Numbered from the stretch's first letter, positions 1 through 11,566 are shown. The stretch: 64,000 nucleotides of DNA from Heterohyrax brucei (GCA_028571685.1 CM053143.1:52011208-52075207); one strand, 5' to 3'. Program-made: numbers and translations. Notes: generated by a model from the letters alone, not told the origin.

Positions 1-2952
1 ATCAACTGTTCATAGGCAGGTGATGTCATCTCTGGGGTCTCAGTTCTGTTCCATTGATCTACTTGTCTCTTTTTGTCAGTACCAGGCTGTTTTGACAACT
101 GTGGCAGTGTAATTTGCTCATGTCATTTTAGCCCTTGGAGATCATCTGCTCCTTGTTAGTTGGGACCATTTGGTGTACCTCAGATGGCAGCTTGGTAGCT
201 TTTAAGACCCCAGATGCCACTCACCAATTTGGGGGTGCAGAAGACTATCTTAGCAAAATGCTAGTTATACCAGTTGGCCTCGATGTCCCCTGAGAGTGTG
301 GTCTACAGACCCCCACCCCAGCTACTCCATCCTTGCAATATTGGGTTAAGATGGGAGCAGTAATCATGTTACAAAGTCAGATAGTGAACGGCCTCCCAGT
401 GTGCTCCTTTTCTTCAGTTGTGCTTTGCTTATCTGGGGCTTCTTCCCTTTACAAACAAAGTGAGTGATTTGTTTCTCCATCTCGTTAAAAAATGTCACAG
501 AGGTTTGTATTGGGATTGCATTATGTAAGTAAATTGCTTTGGGTAAAATAGGCATTTTCACAATGTTAAGTCTTCCTGTTCATGAGCAGGGTAGATTTCT
601 CTATTTATGTAAGTGTCTCCTCATTTCTTGTAGTAAGGTCTTATAGTTCTCTTTGTAAAGGTCTGTTATTTCTCTGGTTAGATTTGTCTTGGGTATTTTA
701 TCTTCTTGGGGACAATAGTAAATGCTATTGATTTGATGATTTCTTCTTTAGTAATGCCATTATTGATATAAAGGAATCCTACTGATTTACTTATGTTTAT
801 CTTGTATCCTGAGACTTTGCTGAACTCTTCTATCAGTTTGAGTAGTTTACTTATGGATTCTGTAGGATTCTCTGCATATACAATAATATCATCTGCAAGT
901 AGGGAGATTTTTCACTTCCTCTTTGCCAGTGCAGATGCCCTTTATTTCTTGGTCTTGTCTAATTGCTCTGGATAGAACTTATAGTACAATATTGAATAGG
1001 AGAGGTGAGAGTGGGCATCCTTGTTTCAGTCTCTCTCCATTCAAGATGATGTAGGTAGTTGGCTTTATATAAATGGTCCTTATCGTGTTGAGGATTTTTC
1101 AGTCTGCGTATTTTGCTGAGAGTTTTTAGCGTGGATGGGTGTTGGAGTTTATCAAATACCTTTTCTGCATCAATAGACAAAATCAGATGATTCTTGTCTT
1201 TGGTGTTATTTATGTGATTGATCATATTAATTGTTTCTCTGATGTTGAACCAGCCCTTGCATCCCTGGTATGAATCTAATTTGGTCATGATGAATTATTT
1301 TTTTGGATATGTTGTTGTATTTTATTGGCAAGAATTTTGTTGACGATTTTTGCATCTAGATTCATGAATGAAATTGGTCTGTACGTCTCCTTTTTTGTTA
1401 GATCTTTTCCTGGCTTTGGTATCAGAGTTATGCTGGCTTCATAGAATGAATTTCAGAAGCATTCTGTCTCCTTCTATGCTGTGAAATAGTCTCAGTACAG
1501 TTGGAGATAACTCTTCTCTAAAAGCTTGGTTGAATTCTACAGTGAAGCCATCCAGACCAGGACTTTTTTGGCTGGTAGTTTTTAAATGACTTTTTCAGTC
1601 TTTTCCTTTGTGATGGGTTTATTAAGTTGTTTGCTTTACCTTGTGATAATTTTGGTAGATGATATGAATCAAGGAATTTGTCCATTTCCTCTAGGTTTTC
1701 AAATTTGTTAGAGTATAGACTTCCGTTGTATTCTGTTATGATATTTTTGATTTCTGTTGGATGTGTTGTGACAACTCCCCTCATTTCTTATTTGGGTTAT
1801 TTGTTTCCTTTCCTGTTTTTCTTCAGTAAGTTTAGCCAATGGTTTGTCAGTTTTGTTGATCTTTTCAAAAACCAGCTTTTGGTCTTTTGAATTTTCTCAA
1901 TTGTTCTTCTATTCTCTAATTAGTTTAGTTCCGTGCTAATCTTCATAATCTGTTTTCTTCTGGTGCTTGAGGGGTTGCTCTGTTGCTCTCTTTCTACTTG
2001 TTCTAGCTGTAGGGTTAGATCTTTGGTTTGGGTTCTTTCTTGCCTCCAGATGTGTACATTTATGGAGATAAACTCACCTTTGAGCACTGCTTTGGCTGTA
2101 TCCCATAGGTTCTGATAGGAAGTGTTTTCATTCTCATTGGAATCCATAAATTTCTTTATTTCATCCTTATTTTCTTCTATTACCCATAGCTTTTTGAGCA
2201 GGATGTTGTTCAGTTTCCATGTGTTCCACTTTTTATCTATTTTTTTTTTTTTTGCTGTTGATTTTGCCTTTAATGGCTTTGTGGTCTGAGAAGATTTGCA
2301 ATAATTCAATGGTGTGGATTTTGTTTTGTTGAGAATTGCTTTATGTCCTAATACATGGTCTATTCTGGAGAATGTTCCATGTGCACTGGAGAAGAAGGTG
2401 TAGTTGTCTACTGATTGATAGAAAGTTCTGTGTATGTCAATGAGGTCTAGTTAGTTAATTGTGACAGTAAGATCTCCTGTGCCTTTACTGAGCTGTTTTC
2501 TAGACAATCTGTCCAATGTTGAGAGTGGAGTGTTGAAGTCTCCCACTATTATTGTGGAGTAATCTTTCCTGTTTTTGAGTTTAGTCAGTGTTTCTTTGGT
2601 GTATTTAGATGCTCTAGTATTGGGTGCATAAATATTTAATACCGTTAATTTCTGCTGAATCTTTCAGCAATAGTGTCCACCCTTGCCCGCGATGGTGGAT
2701 TGTACATTAAAATATATTTTATAGAATTGCTACACCTGCTCTTCTATGTGTATTGTTAGCTTGATATATATTCTTCCATCCTTTAACTTTCAGTTTGTTC
2801 ATATCTTTAAGACTAAGGTAAGTTTCCTGTAGGCAACATATGGACGGGTCTTGTCTTTTGATCAAAGATGCCACTCGTTGTGTCTTTACCAGAGCATTCA
2901 GTCCATTCACATTCAGTGTAATTATTGACAGGTGTGTGTTTAGTGCTGTCAT
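1..2952 (-). pseudogene. L1 ORF2 relic (endonuclease and reverse transcriptase)
   Basis: ORF2 normally encodes an N-terminal apurinic-like endonuclease and a reverse transcriptase that drive target-primed reverse transcription. The start is the ATG at 2952: the first 77 codons are open and hold the endonuclease beginning (SIITLNVNGLNA, then DPSICCLQETYL). RT motif A is visible near 1130-1190 as [13 protein letters not shown]. Motif C, normally FADD, reads LADD near 890. The thumb and C-terminal region lies at 364-561 (ending near FVCKGKKP). Stops and frameshifts separate these blocks. The reading is interrupted at 361 by 3'UTR-like sequence and resumes at 122. Being an ancient mobile-element copy, it has no expected product. 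Confidence 0.9.
123..361 (-). repeat. L1 3'UTR segment embedded in ORF2
   Basis: On the minus strand this segment aligns with the 3'UTR of the other L1 (49503-49757), sharing blocks such as AACCCAATATTGCAAGGA and TCTGGGGTCTTAAAAGCT in the same order and orientation. ORF2 sequence lies directly on both sides (up to 122 and from about 362). In the plus-strand L1 the two sides are joined around 48122-48130. It therefore looks like a same-orientation insertion or template switch, not the true element end. Confidence 0.8.
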
Positions 2953-3379
2953 TGTGATATGTTTATTTTTGTGTTGATGTTTTCTCTGTTGTTCTTATTC
3001 TGTTCTCGACATTCTTCTTTGTAAGTTGATTTTTCACCCTTTTCAGTGGTGGTCTTGTGGTTGTTAAGACTCCTGTATTGTATTTCTTGATTTGATATGT
3101 TGCATCTTTATTGTGATTTGCTGGTACCCCTGGGATCCCCCGTAATAGTCTATGTTTGAACCCAATTTTAGCTACTACAAGTCTTTTTGACTTCCTCTCC
3201 ATCTGGAAGGACTATAATGACTATAATAATCTCTCTTTTTAATATGATAACATCATGATTTTCGTGATGTGACCACTGGATTACTTCTTTTAATATAACA
3301 GCTTTGATTGAGTTTGGAGTCTTCCCTAAGTGAATAGGTTTCTGGATGATGTGTCCTGTATTTCCCCCTAAATTTTAAA
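2953..3379 (-). other. L1 inter-ORF spacer with an open frame of 79 codons
   Basis: This spacer is about 430 bases, far longer than the roughly 60 bases of human L1. On the minus strand, 3202 down to 2963 is an open frame starting ATGGAGAGGAAG (MERKSKRL) and containing VKNQLTKKNVE. The equivalent spacer of the other L1 (45256-45455) is open in the same frame over about 65 codons. No known domain is recognisable. It may be chance in AT-rich, slowly decaying sequence. Confidence 0.5.
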
Positions 3380-4370
3380 ATTAGCAGTTTTATTCTAAGC
3401 CAAGAGCTTCTTTCAGTATTTCTTGTAGCTTTGGTTTGGTTTTTGCAGTCTCTGAGTTTCTGTTTATCTGCAAATGTCTTAATTTCATTTTCCTATTTGA
3501 AAGATAGTTTTGCAGGATATACAATTCTTAGTTGGAAATTCTCCTTCAGGGCTTTGAATATGTCATGCCACTTTCTCTGTGCCAGCCTTGTTTCTGCTGA
3601 GAAATCTGATGAAAGCCTACAGGGTTTCCTTCTGAATATTAGCTTTGCTTTGAGTCTTGTTGCCTTTAAGAGTTTCTGCTTGTGTTTCATTTTGTCAAAC
3701 TTGCTTATAATATGTCTTGACGTCTTTCTTTTGAGATCGATATTGAATGGCATTCGATATGCATCTTGGATATCTGTATTCCCTTCTTTCATAATTTCTG
3801 GGAAGTTTTCTGTCAGCAGCTCAGCCACAATACTCTCTGTGTTCTCAGTTGTCCCATCTGGTTCAGGAACTGCCATTAATCATAGATCATTCCTCTTAAT
3901 AGAGTCCCATGTGCTTTTTAATGCTTCTTCATTTTTCTTGTTTCTGTTTTCTGGTTTCGCCTTATAGATGCTGGAGTCAGTAACTGTCTTCCTACTTCAG
4001 AAAGTCTATTTTCTATTTGTTCAGTTCTGCTGTCTTAGCTTTGAACTGAATTTTCTCTCTTTGATTTTGTTATTGATCTGTTGAATTTCAGAGTACTGGT
4101 GTTCCATCAGATCCAACAGCTTGCTTACTTTTTCATTTTGCTTTACTACATTTTGTATAAGGTCTAGGAGTGCTGTTTGTATAATTTTTTGTACTCGCCC
4201 TCTGATAGTTTCAGAAAGGCTTCTTCATCTGGGAAGTTCTTTGGAGCTTTCTTTTGTGGGCCTTCTGAAGCCAAAGGTGAATTCTTCCTAGTCTTCTGGT
4301 CCAAAGTTTGTTACTTTTTGGGCATCTGGAGGTTGTTTTGTTTCTCCAGTGTTACTTTAAGGGGATCTAA
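3380..4370 (-). pseudogene. L1 ORF1 relic (RNA-binding chaperone)
   Basis: ORF1 encodes a trimeric RNA-binding protein: coiled coil, RRM, C-terminal domain. The longest open stretch, 3876 down to 3493 (127 codons), covers the RRM and the C-terminal domain, with blocks such as FPEIMKEGNTDIQD, KMKHKQKLLKA and FKALKENFQLRIVYPAK. The coiled-coil part upstream (about 3900-4300) is broken by stops. Its order relative to ORF2 and the spacer is normal for L1. The exact start codon cannot be fixed because of decay. Confidence 0.85.
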
Positions 4371-5228
4371 ATCCCAGTCTGAAAAGGAGGTTGGTCACCA
4401 CATACTTCTATGTACTCCAGTGTCAGGTCTCAGTGTAATGTCTGGGGTAGCAGGCTCCACCTCCTGATTGCCAAAGGTACAGCCCCACTTATAGAGTCAC
4501 TGGGGAGCCATCAGCTGACCCTATAATGTGAGACAGTAAAGGCTGGAAGAGATGCCATCTGGATGCACCACAGTTGTTTGTCTATTGAAAGGTAAAAGGT
4601 ATCTGACAGCTTCCAAAATTAGTCAGGCTTTCAGATGTGCAAGTCCCTCTTCCTAGCAGGCAAAGTAAGCCCACCTGTATCAAAGACTGCTTTACTGCTG
4701 GAAAAGTGCATTTCAGGCAGGCCATGCCTCCCAACCTGGGAATTAGGTCCAGCTGAGGCCTCCGTACAGGAAACTTCACCTCCCAGTGAATCAAGGTGGC
4801 ATCCCACAAAAGCTCCCCCACCTGCCTCAGAAAAGGCTATTCAATGGCAGAGATTCAGTGATTCCTAGAGAGAGAGGTCAGAGTTGCACAGATTCTAAGG
4901 CCAGGCTCTCAGAATGTGGTGACTCTGCTCACTGATCTCATCAGCAGTGTGTCTGAGGCTTGCTTCCAGTCACCTCAGCCCCTCCCACTGGCTAAGACAG
5001 AGGAAAAAAAAGTTAAAATGGCGATTTACCTTCAGTTCCCAAGAGCTGGGACCCAACAAGGGTGGGGTCAGCAAAAGAGAGGAAGCTTCCCACTCAGCGG
5101 TATGTAGACTAAATTGAGAGTCCTCGGTGTCCAGAAGGCTCTTTTTATTTATCAATTCAGGCCTTGGTTTCCAGAGGGATTTAGGAAGACATTTGTTTAG
5201 TCCACCATCTTGACTCTGATCCAGCCCC
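4371..5228 (-). promoter_or_regulatory. L1 5'UTR (internal promoter region), minus strand
   Basis: GC-richer sequence upstream of ORF1, homologous to 43092-44100. It carries only one copy (about 4640-4770) of the unit that is present twice in the other L1. The 5' end matches the other copy: GTCAAGATGG followed by TGGACTAA. Promoter function is inferred from position only. Confidence 0.7.
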
Positions 5229-5940
5229 CCACCCCCAGGTTTTCTGATTTTGGAGTTGAAGTCAGTTTTTAAAGAATTTTTTGCATGGGTTATTCTTGTA
5301 AAATTTCAACAACTTGTTAAGACCCCTGTGGCAATGATGTTCCTGTTGTTAGTGTTTCATGTTGTAGGGAGGTGCTTTGGGATCTTCCAGCAGTTATGTG
5401 GAAGCTGGAGTTTGCTGGCACTCTGACAAGTATATGGACAGCAGTGAGTGTAGTGGTGTAGTGCCTTCATGATCCCTGCCAGGACAACAAATGGCATGAG
5501 CCTTTGTTCATTGGATACATTTCTGTCATCTGGATGTGTTGAGCCATGAACATGAGTTTGAGATCTTATTTTATGTCCCCTTCCCATAGACCCAGCATGT
5601 ATCATTTAAGAAACATCACTTTTAGTCATGAGAAAGGTTTTTTTTTTAAAAAAAAACAAAACATGAAAATGACTTCAGAATGGTTGACATTCACCAACTA
5701 AACTGCTGCATTCCCATGAGCTCAATAATGAATTTTTTTACTAATATGAAATTAGGTAGAATGAGATAAGCTTCTATAAGGATTTAATCAGATTGTGGCT
5801 AAAAAAAAGATGTCCCCCTTGTTGTGATTTATTTTAGAAGATCAGTTTGAGTAAGAAGGTAGACTTTTCATAATTAGATTTTCATTGATTTACAGGAGTA
5901 TAAATTGATGAAAATCAGTTGTTCTCAATTTCAGAGTGTC
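5229..5940. other. Non-repetitive DNA, no gene seen
   Basis: No recognisable repeat or coding signal. At about 5638-5660 a T run is followed directly by an A run (a T/A palindrome), which is the only local structure. Confidence 0.4.
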
Positions 5941-5951
5941 TATTTTAATTA

Positions 5952-6120
5952 ATGCAAAACTTGGTGGCATAGTGGTTAAGTGCTATGTCTGCCAGTGAAA
6001 AGGGTGGCAGTTCAGATCTGCCAGGTGCTTCTTGGAAACTCTATGGAGTAGTTTTACTCTGTCCTATAGGGTCACTGTGAGTCAGAATCAACTTGACAGC
6101 AGTGGTTTTGGTTTTTTGGT
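5952..6120 (+). mobile_element. AfroSINE with clear target-site duplication
   Basis: Short-form AfroSINE: a tRNA-like head with a B-box-like CAGTTCAGATCTG, then CTACTCT-like ACTCTGTCCTATAGGGTCAC and the tail GAGTCAGAATCAACTTGACAG. It is flanked by the 11-base duplication TATTTTAATTA at 5941-5951 and 6121-6131. That is direct evidence of target-primed insertion on the plus strand. Confidence 0.93.
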
Positions 6121-6159
6121 TATTTTAATTAGCAGGTATGATTTGGAGTCAACTTGACA

Positions 6160-6211
6160 GTAGCAAGTCTTTTTTGGTAGCAAGTCTTTTGTGGTAGCAA
6201 GTCTTTTTTCT
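6160..6211 (+). repeat. Three tandem copies of a ~17-base unit
   Basis: TAGCAAGTCTTTT occurs three times with spacing of about 17-18 bases, directly after a sequence like an AfroSINE tail (GGAGTCAACTTGACAG at 6145). It looks like a small slippage or duplication event at an old SINE 3' end. Confidence 0.7.
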
Positions 6212-6239
6212 TTTCTTTTTTTAATTTTTGTTTTAGTTT

Positions 6240-6408
6240 AGGAGCCCTGATTGTACAGTGGTTAAGCATTTAGCTGCTAAACAAAAGGTTGGCAGTTTGA
6301 ATCCACCAGGTGCTCCTTGGAAACCCTATGGGGCAGCTCTACTCTATCCTTTAGGATCTCTATGAGTTGGAATGGATTTGAAGGCAATGGGTTTGTTTTT
6401 GTTGGTTA
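6240..6408 (+). mobile_element. AfroSINE (short form)
   Basis: Full head (GGAGCCCTGATTGTACAGTG), B-box-like GTTTGAATCC, body GGAAACCCTATGGGGCAG and a decayed tail GAGTTGGAATGGATTTGAAGG, followed by a T/G-rich end. No convincing target-site duplication. Confidence 0.92.
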
Positions 6409-6756
6409 TGGATTAGAAGTTCTTTCTTTAAAACCAAATGTAACTATGCTCTGGTGAGCCCTAAATGCCTAGCAGAATTCTATTGGCCTGATTAATGTTC
6501 ACTATAGTGACTGATGTTGGAAACAACACAAATAATACAGAAGTTAGGGATGACAATAATATACTTAAAATTTTGAACTAAATTGCAGCTTCATTTGCCC
6601 AAATTTTATTTGGTATTACAGTTTTTGCTATTTTGAGTCATGGGAATAGACCATTCATTTAAGGCCAGATGACCTTCAGCTTTTACTGTGCACTTTATTT
6701 TATTATTATGTGTTGATTCTTACAAATATTTGAAACCCCTTATTTTTTCTTTTAAA

Positions 6757-6899
6757 TTTTCCCCTCTATCTCATTCCCTCACCTCTCTCTTCTCCCCCAC
6801 CACCCTTTTGCCCTCCCTCTAGGTTTCCTTTTTCTTTCCCTCTTTCCTTCTTTACCTTTTTCTCTTCCTCTATTTCTCCACCCATTCCTTTTTCTTTTT
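6757..6899 (+). repeat. Polypyrimidine tract, about 143 bases
   Basis: Roughly nine bases in ten are C or T on the plus strand, as irregular mixtures of CTCT, CCCT and TTTC rather than one repeated unit. No gene or splice context is seen next to it. Confidence 0.85.
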
Positions 6900-7894
6900 T
6901 GCAAAAACTATTTCTGAATTTTTAAGACAGTCCCTTAAGATGAGGGAGGAGGCCTAGCCTGTAAGATAGGGTATGCTGGGGGGAATCATTGTGAATGTGG
7001 CAGCTTTTTATATCTTTTCCTTTCGTATCCTTTTTTTGCCCTTTCATTTCAGAAAGTGAAAAAATATTGAGTTCATTAAGGAAGACTTTCATGTGGTTAC
7101 CTTCTGTTATAATAAAAAGGAAAAATTCATAAAGATGGAAAGGCATCCAGAAATAGAGTTTTATTTAGATTATGAATCAGGTTAATGTTTTCAGTATATG
7201 TTTGAATTAGTAAGAGTAACCCTTGGCCACAGTTTGGATTCATTCAGTCTTTCTATTCTTCAAATGTTTTACATTTAGCAAGCTCTAGAAGTTATTATTC
7301 ATTTATTTGATTTATAAAATGTACTCATCACCCTGGCCCCTGGGCATATTTACAACAGTGATGCAAATTTAATTAATACAACATTGCTTGGTTCTTCCCC
7401 AGCGATGTATTTCCTCACCTCCCTCCTACAGCCACCATGAATCAGAAGAAGGGCCAGCTTGCACAGATGGACCGTGCAACTAACTGGGCTTTAAAGCAGA
7501 CATTTAAACTGCTCTTATCCTGGGAGAGGAAATGAGTCTGTACAAAATGCCTTTCTCTTAGTGGTTGGGTGGGTGGAACCTCCACCAAGCCTGTGCCACT
7601 TGACCTACGTGGTTGTGAGGTGGGGTGGAGAGATAGCTGAAAATATTGCTGAGGTTCTGCCTTTTCCCTTACTGGCAAAAAGAGCCAGGGCAACAAAAGA
7701 AAAGCTTGAAAATTCTTCATTTATTCGTGAGGCAGCCAGGAAACAATGGAATGCAAGTAACTTGAGTACTGGATAGCCAGTGTCTTGCCATTATCACTTA
7801 TTTCTTTTTCTCCACACCAAGTTACAGTGACTGCAGGCCAGTATAATCATTGAATGTACACATCTGGAATCATCCTGCTTTAGCTTAAATACAG
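6900..7894. other. Non-repetitive DNA, no gene seen
   Basis: Open frames here are short (up to 92 codons), overlap one another on both strands and show no protein-family motif. The stretch 7400-7780 is moderately GC-richer and non-repetitive. It could be a conserved non-coding block, which cannot be judged from one genome. Confidence 0.35.
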
Positions 7895-8036
7895 ATCATT
7901 CTTATTTTCTTCATCTGTAACATAGAGATAAAAATAGTACTTACTTTACCAGATTGTTGTGTGTATTCAGTGAGATAATGGATACAGACTGTCTCTAGCA
8001 GTAAGTGGCACATTGAAAAAGCTCAATATATGTTGC
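7895..8036 (+). mobile_element. MIR SINE fragment
   Basis: Contains the MIR core in order: CTTCATCTGTAACATAGAGA (consensus like CTCATCTGTAAAATGGG), then a TTGTTGTGTGTATTCAGTGAGATAAT block and an end like GGCACATTGAAAAAGCTCAA. Heavily diverged, as expected of this ancient mammal-wide family. Confidence 0.8.
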
Positions 8037-8071
8037 CAAGCCAAGCCAAATGCCGTCGAGTCGGAGTTAGC
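8037..8071 (-). mobile_element. Tail-only AfroSINE/RTE-type fragment
   Basis: Thirty-five bases (GCCAAGCCAAATGCCGTCGA and onward) that match only the extreme 3' tail on the minus strand, with the distinctive end GGCATTTGGCTTGG. It abuts the end of the MIR. Three like it lie at 38835, 58429 and 60406. Confidence 0.7.
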
Positions 8072-9817
8072 AATGTAATTTATTATAACAGAGTTGCCTA
8101 CCTTGGAGAGGCCCAAAAGACCAATCTTTGATCCTGTAACTTACATTAAAATAGAAGTAGTCTGTTTCAGTCATTAAAACATTTTCCCTAACTGATGAAC
8201 ATTAATGAAAGATTTTGGAAAAACTCACTGTGATACTACCAGCATACAACGTACTGATTGTTATGAGGAGGTTCAACACACATGTTGGCAATGATATTGA
8301 CAAAACAAGAGTATAAAATCTCTGGACTGACCATATGACTTAGTTCCTCAGCTGTGGCCTCCTTCTACACAATGCATATTCTAATTCCTCTCACAAGCCA
8401 TTTCATCATCTCCTGTTTGCTACCTGAGAGAGAGATATATTACAGATCGGCAAAAACCTCCATTGACTGTTCAGCAAAAACAGTAAGAGGAAGCTTCACA
8501 AGATGATAATTTTGGGGCTGTGGGAAATACAGTAATGACTGAGAATCTCTGGAAGACACTGATTTTATCCTTGAAATGTTGATTTTATTTTGAGGAAGAA
8601 TCTACTTGGTGAGGAACTAGGATGCGTATTCTCTTCTATTCCCAATATTTCCTCGTAACTCCGTTTTTTGTCAATGGAGGATACATACTACCTCACAGCT
8701 GTGTAGGTCAAGTGGCACAGGCTTATATATGATTCAGAAGAGCTCTCTCAGCCCCATAGGACTTTGTGGATATTGAACCAGTCTTCAAACGCAGTCTGTC
8801 GTCTGTAGTTGAGCTGGTAGTATACGTAGGAAGATGGCAGAGTCTGGGGGCTTTCACTGTAGCAGTTAGGTTTTGTTGCTTGTCTGTTGGTTTAATAACC
8901 TAGGTACTTAGATGCTACAAAAAGAAGGAAAAAATTAATTAAATGATTGTGGCTTTGTTTACTTAACTCCAAAATATCTATTTGAAAAGAGATCTGGTTA
9001 CTTCTGAAACAAACTAAATTGAAAGATTACTGGATATTTTTTACTTTTTACCCAAGAATTTGTGTTTGTTTGCTAGTGGTTCTATTTTTCTTTTTTTTTG
9101 CTTCCATATCATTTGTATGCAAAATATACCTCTGTCAGTAATGTACTTTATTTCAAATTTTATGCCTTTCTGTTAGCTAATGTTAAGTTTTTATTGAGAC
9201 ATGAGGATAACTTGTTCCTTTTTCCTACATACAAAATTGAGAATAATTGATTTAGATAGTTCCTCAGCCCTTTTGGCCTCCATGAAAGCTTGGAGCCCTT
9301 TCCTGCCTCCAGTAAAGGTTCTAAAAATTGCCAACTTACCACATCTCATGCTCAAAAGGTAGAGGTGCATCTCTGAACTGGTCAAAACAATTAGTCGTTG
9401 TGGGAAAAGAGAGAACACATGAATGTAAGTAAAGTGGACTTGGAAATAATTCTCTTGAAATTGTTCCTTTTATTCTATTCCAGAGAAAGTTGTTGGTGTA
9501 CAGTATGGGAAAGCCTACTCTAGATGTTTTGTGTCTATGGAAGACACTACAACACTCCTGTTGTTAGCTCTTTTCACCTCACAAAAGAGGGTCCTTCCTC
9601 CCCTTAGGTGTATAGGTCTGAGATTTAGGTTTTGGGTTTGGGCTTCACATTGAAGGGTGGTTCTTTTTTAGACCTACCTGGGCAGATGTATTTCTCCACA
9701 TGCTGCACAGCATCTTACTGGAATTCTGTAATTGAGTTTGAGCACGAAAGTGTCTCCCAGTAGTAATGAATTCCTTGACCTTAGTCATAATCTCTAGTAA
9801 TTTTTTATTAAGAGGTG
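8072..9817. other. Non-repetitive DNA, no gene seen
   Basis: AT-rich sequence without recognisable repeat families. Overlapping minus-strand frames at 9160-9418 (60 and 75 codons) have no motifs, and I do not regard them as genes. Confidence 0.35.
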
Positions 9818-9865
9818 GTTGGTTATGAGTTGGAACCCACTCAGTGGCAACAGGTTTTGGGTGTT
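9818..9865 (+). mobile_element. AfroSINE 3' fragment
   Basis: Only the tail remains: TATGAGTTGGAACCCACTCA, then GTGGCAACAGGTTTTGG. The 5' portion is missing, so this is a truncated insertion or a decayed remnant. Confidence 0.55.
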
Positions 9866-11289
9866 TAGTTAGGGACAGAATTGAGATATTCCATAATCCC
9901 TAGCCATATTACCTGTTGATATAATCCACGTGTCTGCAAATACTTCTGTATCATTAGTGAGTCTTAGCTCCTACTGAATGATGTGGATGGGTGTTCTTCA
10001 GGGCCATTATTTGGGGACATAGACTAAAAATCACTAGTTATTATGATTGGTTCCATCATTTCATTTCTGTTATCTCCATCTGCATAGATCATACAGACTT
10101 GCATAAGGAACACAGTGTGTTTGAACTCACATGGAAATAGACTACTAGGGGAGTTTTTATAAAGATAGAAATGTCTGTAACATGTAGCCATGGAAATGTA
10201 CTTAACGTGTATGGAGGGAGGTCTGGACTGCCTTATTGTACTAATTTTTGGAAGGAAGAGAATTGAATTGCATGTGAAAGAAATTCTGGGAAACTTCCCT
10301 CCAGGAATTTAAAATTTTGTGGCACTCCCAAATACAATAGAAGACAGAAGAAAGATTATATGCGTTTATGAAACAAAATATGTTTGAATTTGTCCCATGT
10401 CTAATGATATAAATGTGAGATGAAGGAAAACATCCTTATACAAGCAAAATAATTATTTCTTTAAAAAACTCTAGTTGGGAAAGGATATGACCCTTCCAGT
10501 ATTCTAGTCCAGACATTAATTATCAAATGGGGCAATCAGATGCCTTCCAAATTATCAAATTCTTTGGGGTGCTGTTAAGTTGTGGTTTTTACTTTAAATG
10601 TTCAGTGGAGTGATGAGATGAATCCTATCCTGTAGCTTTCTGTCAGCAAGAGGGTTCCCATCATGTGTATTGGAACTGGGCCTGTTGTTACTATTAATTT
10701 TTTTTGACATTATGGTAGCATTATACTAATTCAGATGGGTCAGCCAGTGTCATATTTTTTTCCCAGCTACTTCCATTCTTAGATTCTTTGTCTGTAGACA
10801 ACAGGGAATAATGTGCAGAGATAGAAGCTTTTCATTTATTTTTATTATTTATGTATTTACAGCCTTTAGCACAGGTGGTCCTCAGAATATGAATCAGACA
10901 TTGAATGATATTGAAGTATTTTTTGTAGTTTGTAGCCTGGCGTGGCAGGAGAAGATATAGTTATGGAAAACATGATGTAATTATTTATTTTTTATTTGTG
11001 GAAATAATTTTTCAAGTGAAATTTACATGGATGCTTGAGATATAAGAACAGATGAAAGTAAAGCTGTTTTGAATAGTTCTAGGGAAATTAGAGGTAGTCT
11101 ACTTGACCCTATAAGTGTGCTGCATACGTTTCTTCTTGTGTAAGTCCTAGAACACATTTCCCACAAGCACATGGCACTATATTAAACTATTAGAAAAGAA
11201 ATTGCTGAGATTAATGTTAATAATCCCTATCTTGATTAATTTAGTCAGTCCACAAGTAGGTGCCAGACTTCGTGGCTCATGCTTATGAT
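9866..11289. other. Non-repetitive DNA, no gene seen
   Basis: No SINE, LINE or coding signal recognised. The stretch near 10440-10990 is AT-rich with short homopolymers. Confidence 0.3.
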
Positions 11290-11515
11290 GATAATGAGAA
11301 CAGTAATTGTTAATATTCATTGAAAACTTGTTTATATAGCAGATATGGAAAATCTCAATTATCTTAAAAATCCTATTAGGTAGAAACTATTGTCATCTCA
11401 CTTTTACAGTTGAAATAACCGAGGTTTAAAGGAGTTTTGTACCTTGACTAAAGTCATGTGACTCATAAGTGGAGGAGCTGGAGTGTGATTTTGGATTCCA
11501 AACCCTTAGACATGA
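11290..11515 (-). mobile_element. MIR SINE
   Basis: The reverse complement of MIR is seen: a region near 11370-11400 like CCTATTAGGTAGAAACTATT, then TTTTACAGTTGAAATAACCG and a GACTAAAGTCATGTGACTCA block. Nearly the whole element length is covered, at high divergence. Confidence 0.8.
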
Positions 11516-11566
11516 TGATCCCTATGATAAGATACAATATTGATTTAAGGCTTTCTATGCTCTAAC

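Larger units (their letters stand above)
1..5228 (-). mobile_element. L1 LINE, near full-length, 3' end cut by window edge
   Basis: An autonomous non-LTR retrotransposon read on the minus strand: 5'UTR (about 4380-5228), ORF1 (about 3380-4370), spacer (2953-3379), then ORF2 from 2952 to the left edge. The 5' end reads GTCAAGATGGTGG near 5210, matching the start of the second L1 copy at 43092. Both ORFs carry stops and frameshifts, so it is dead. A 240-base piece of L1 3'UTR lies inside ORF2 at about 123-361. It is homologous throughout to the plus-strand L1 at 43092-50326, which supports the boundaries. Confidence 0.93.

Noticed and set aside
3431..3967. 178-codon plus-strand open frame
   Set aside because: It is the antisense of L1 ORF1, whose minus-strand frame carries the real protein motifs.
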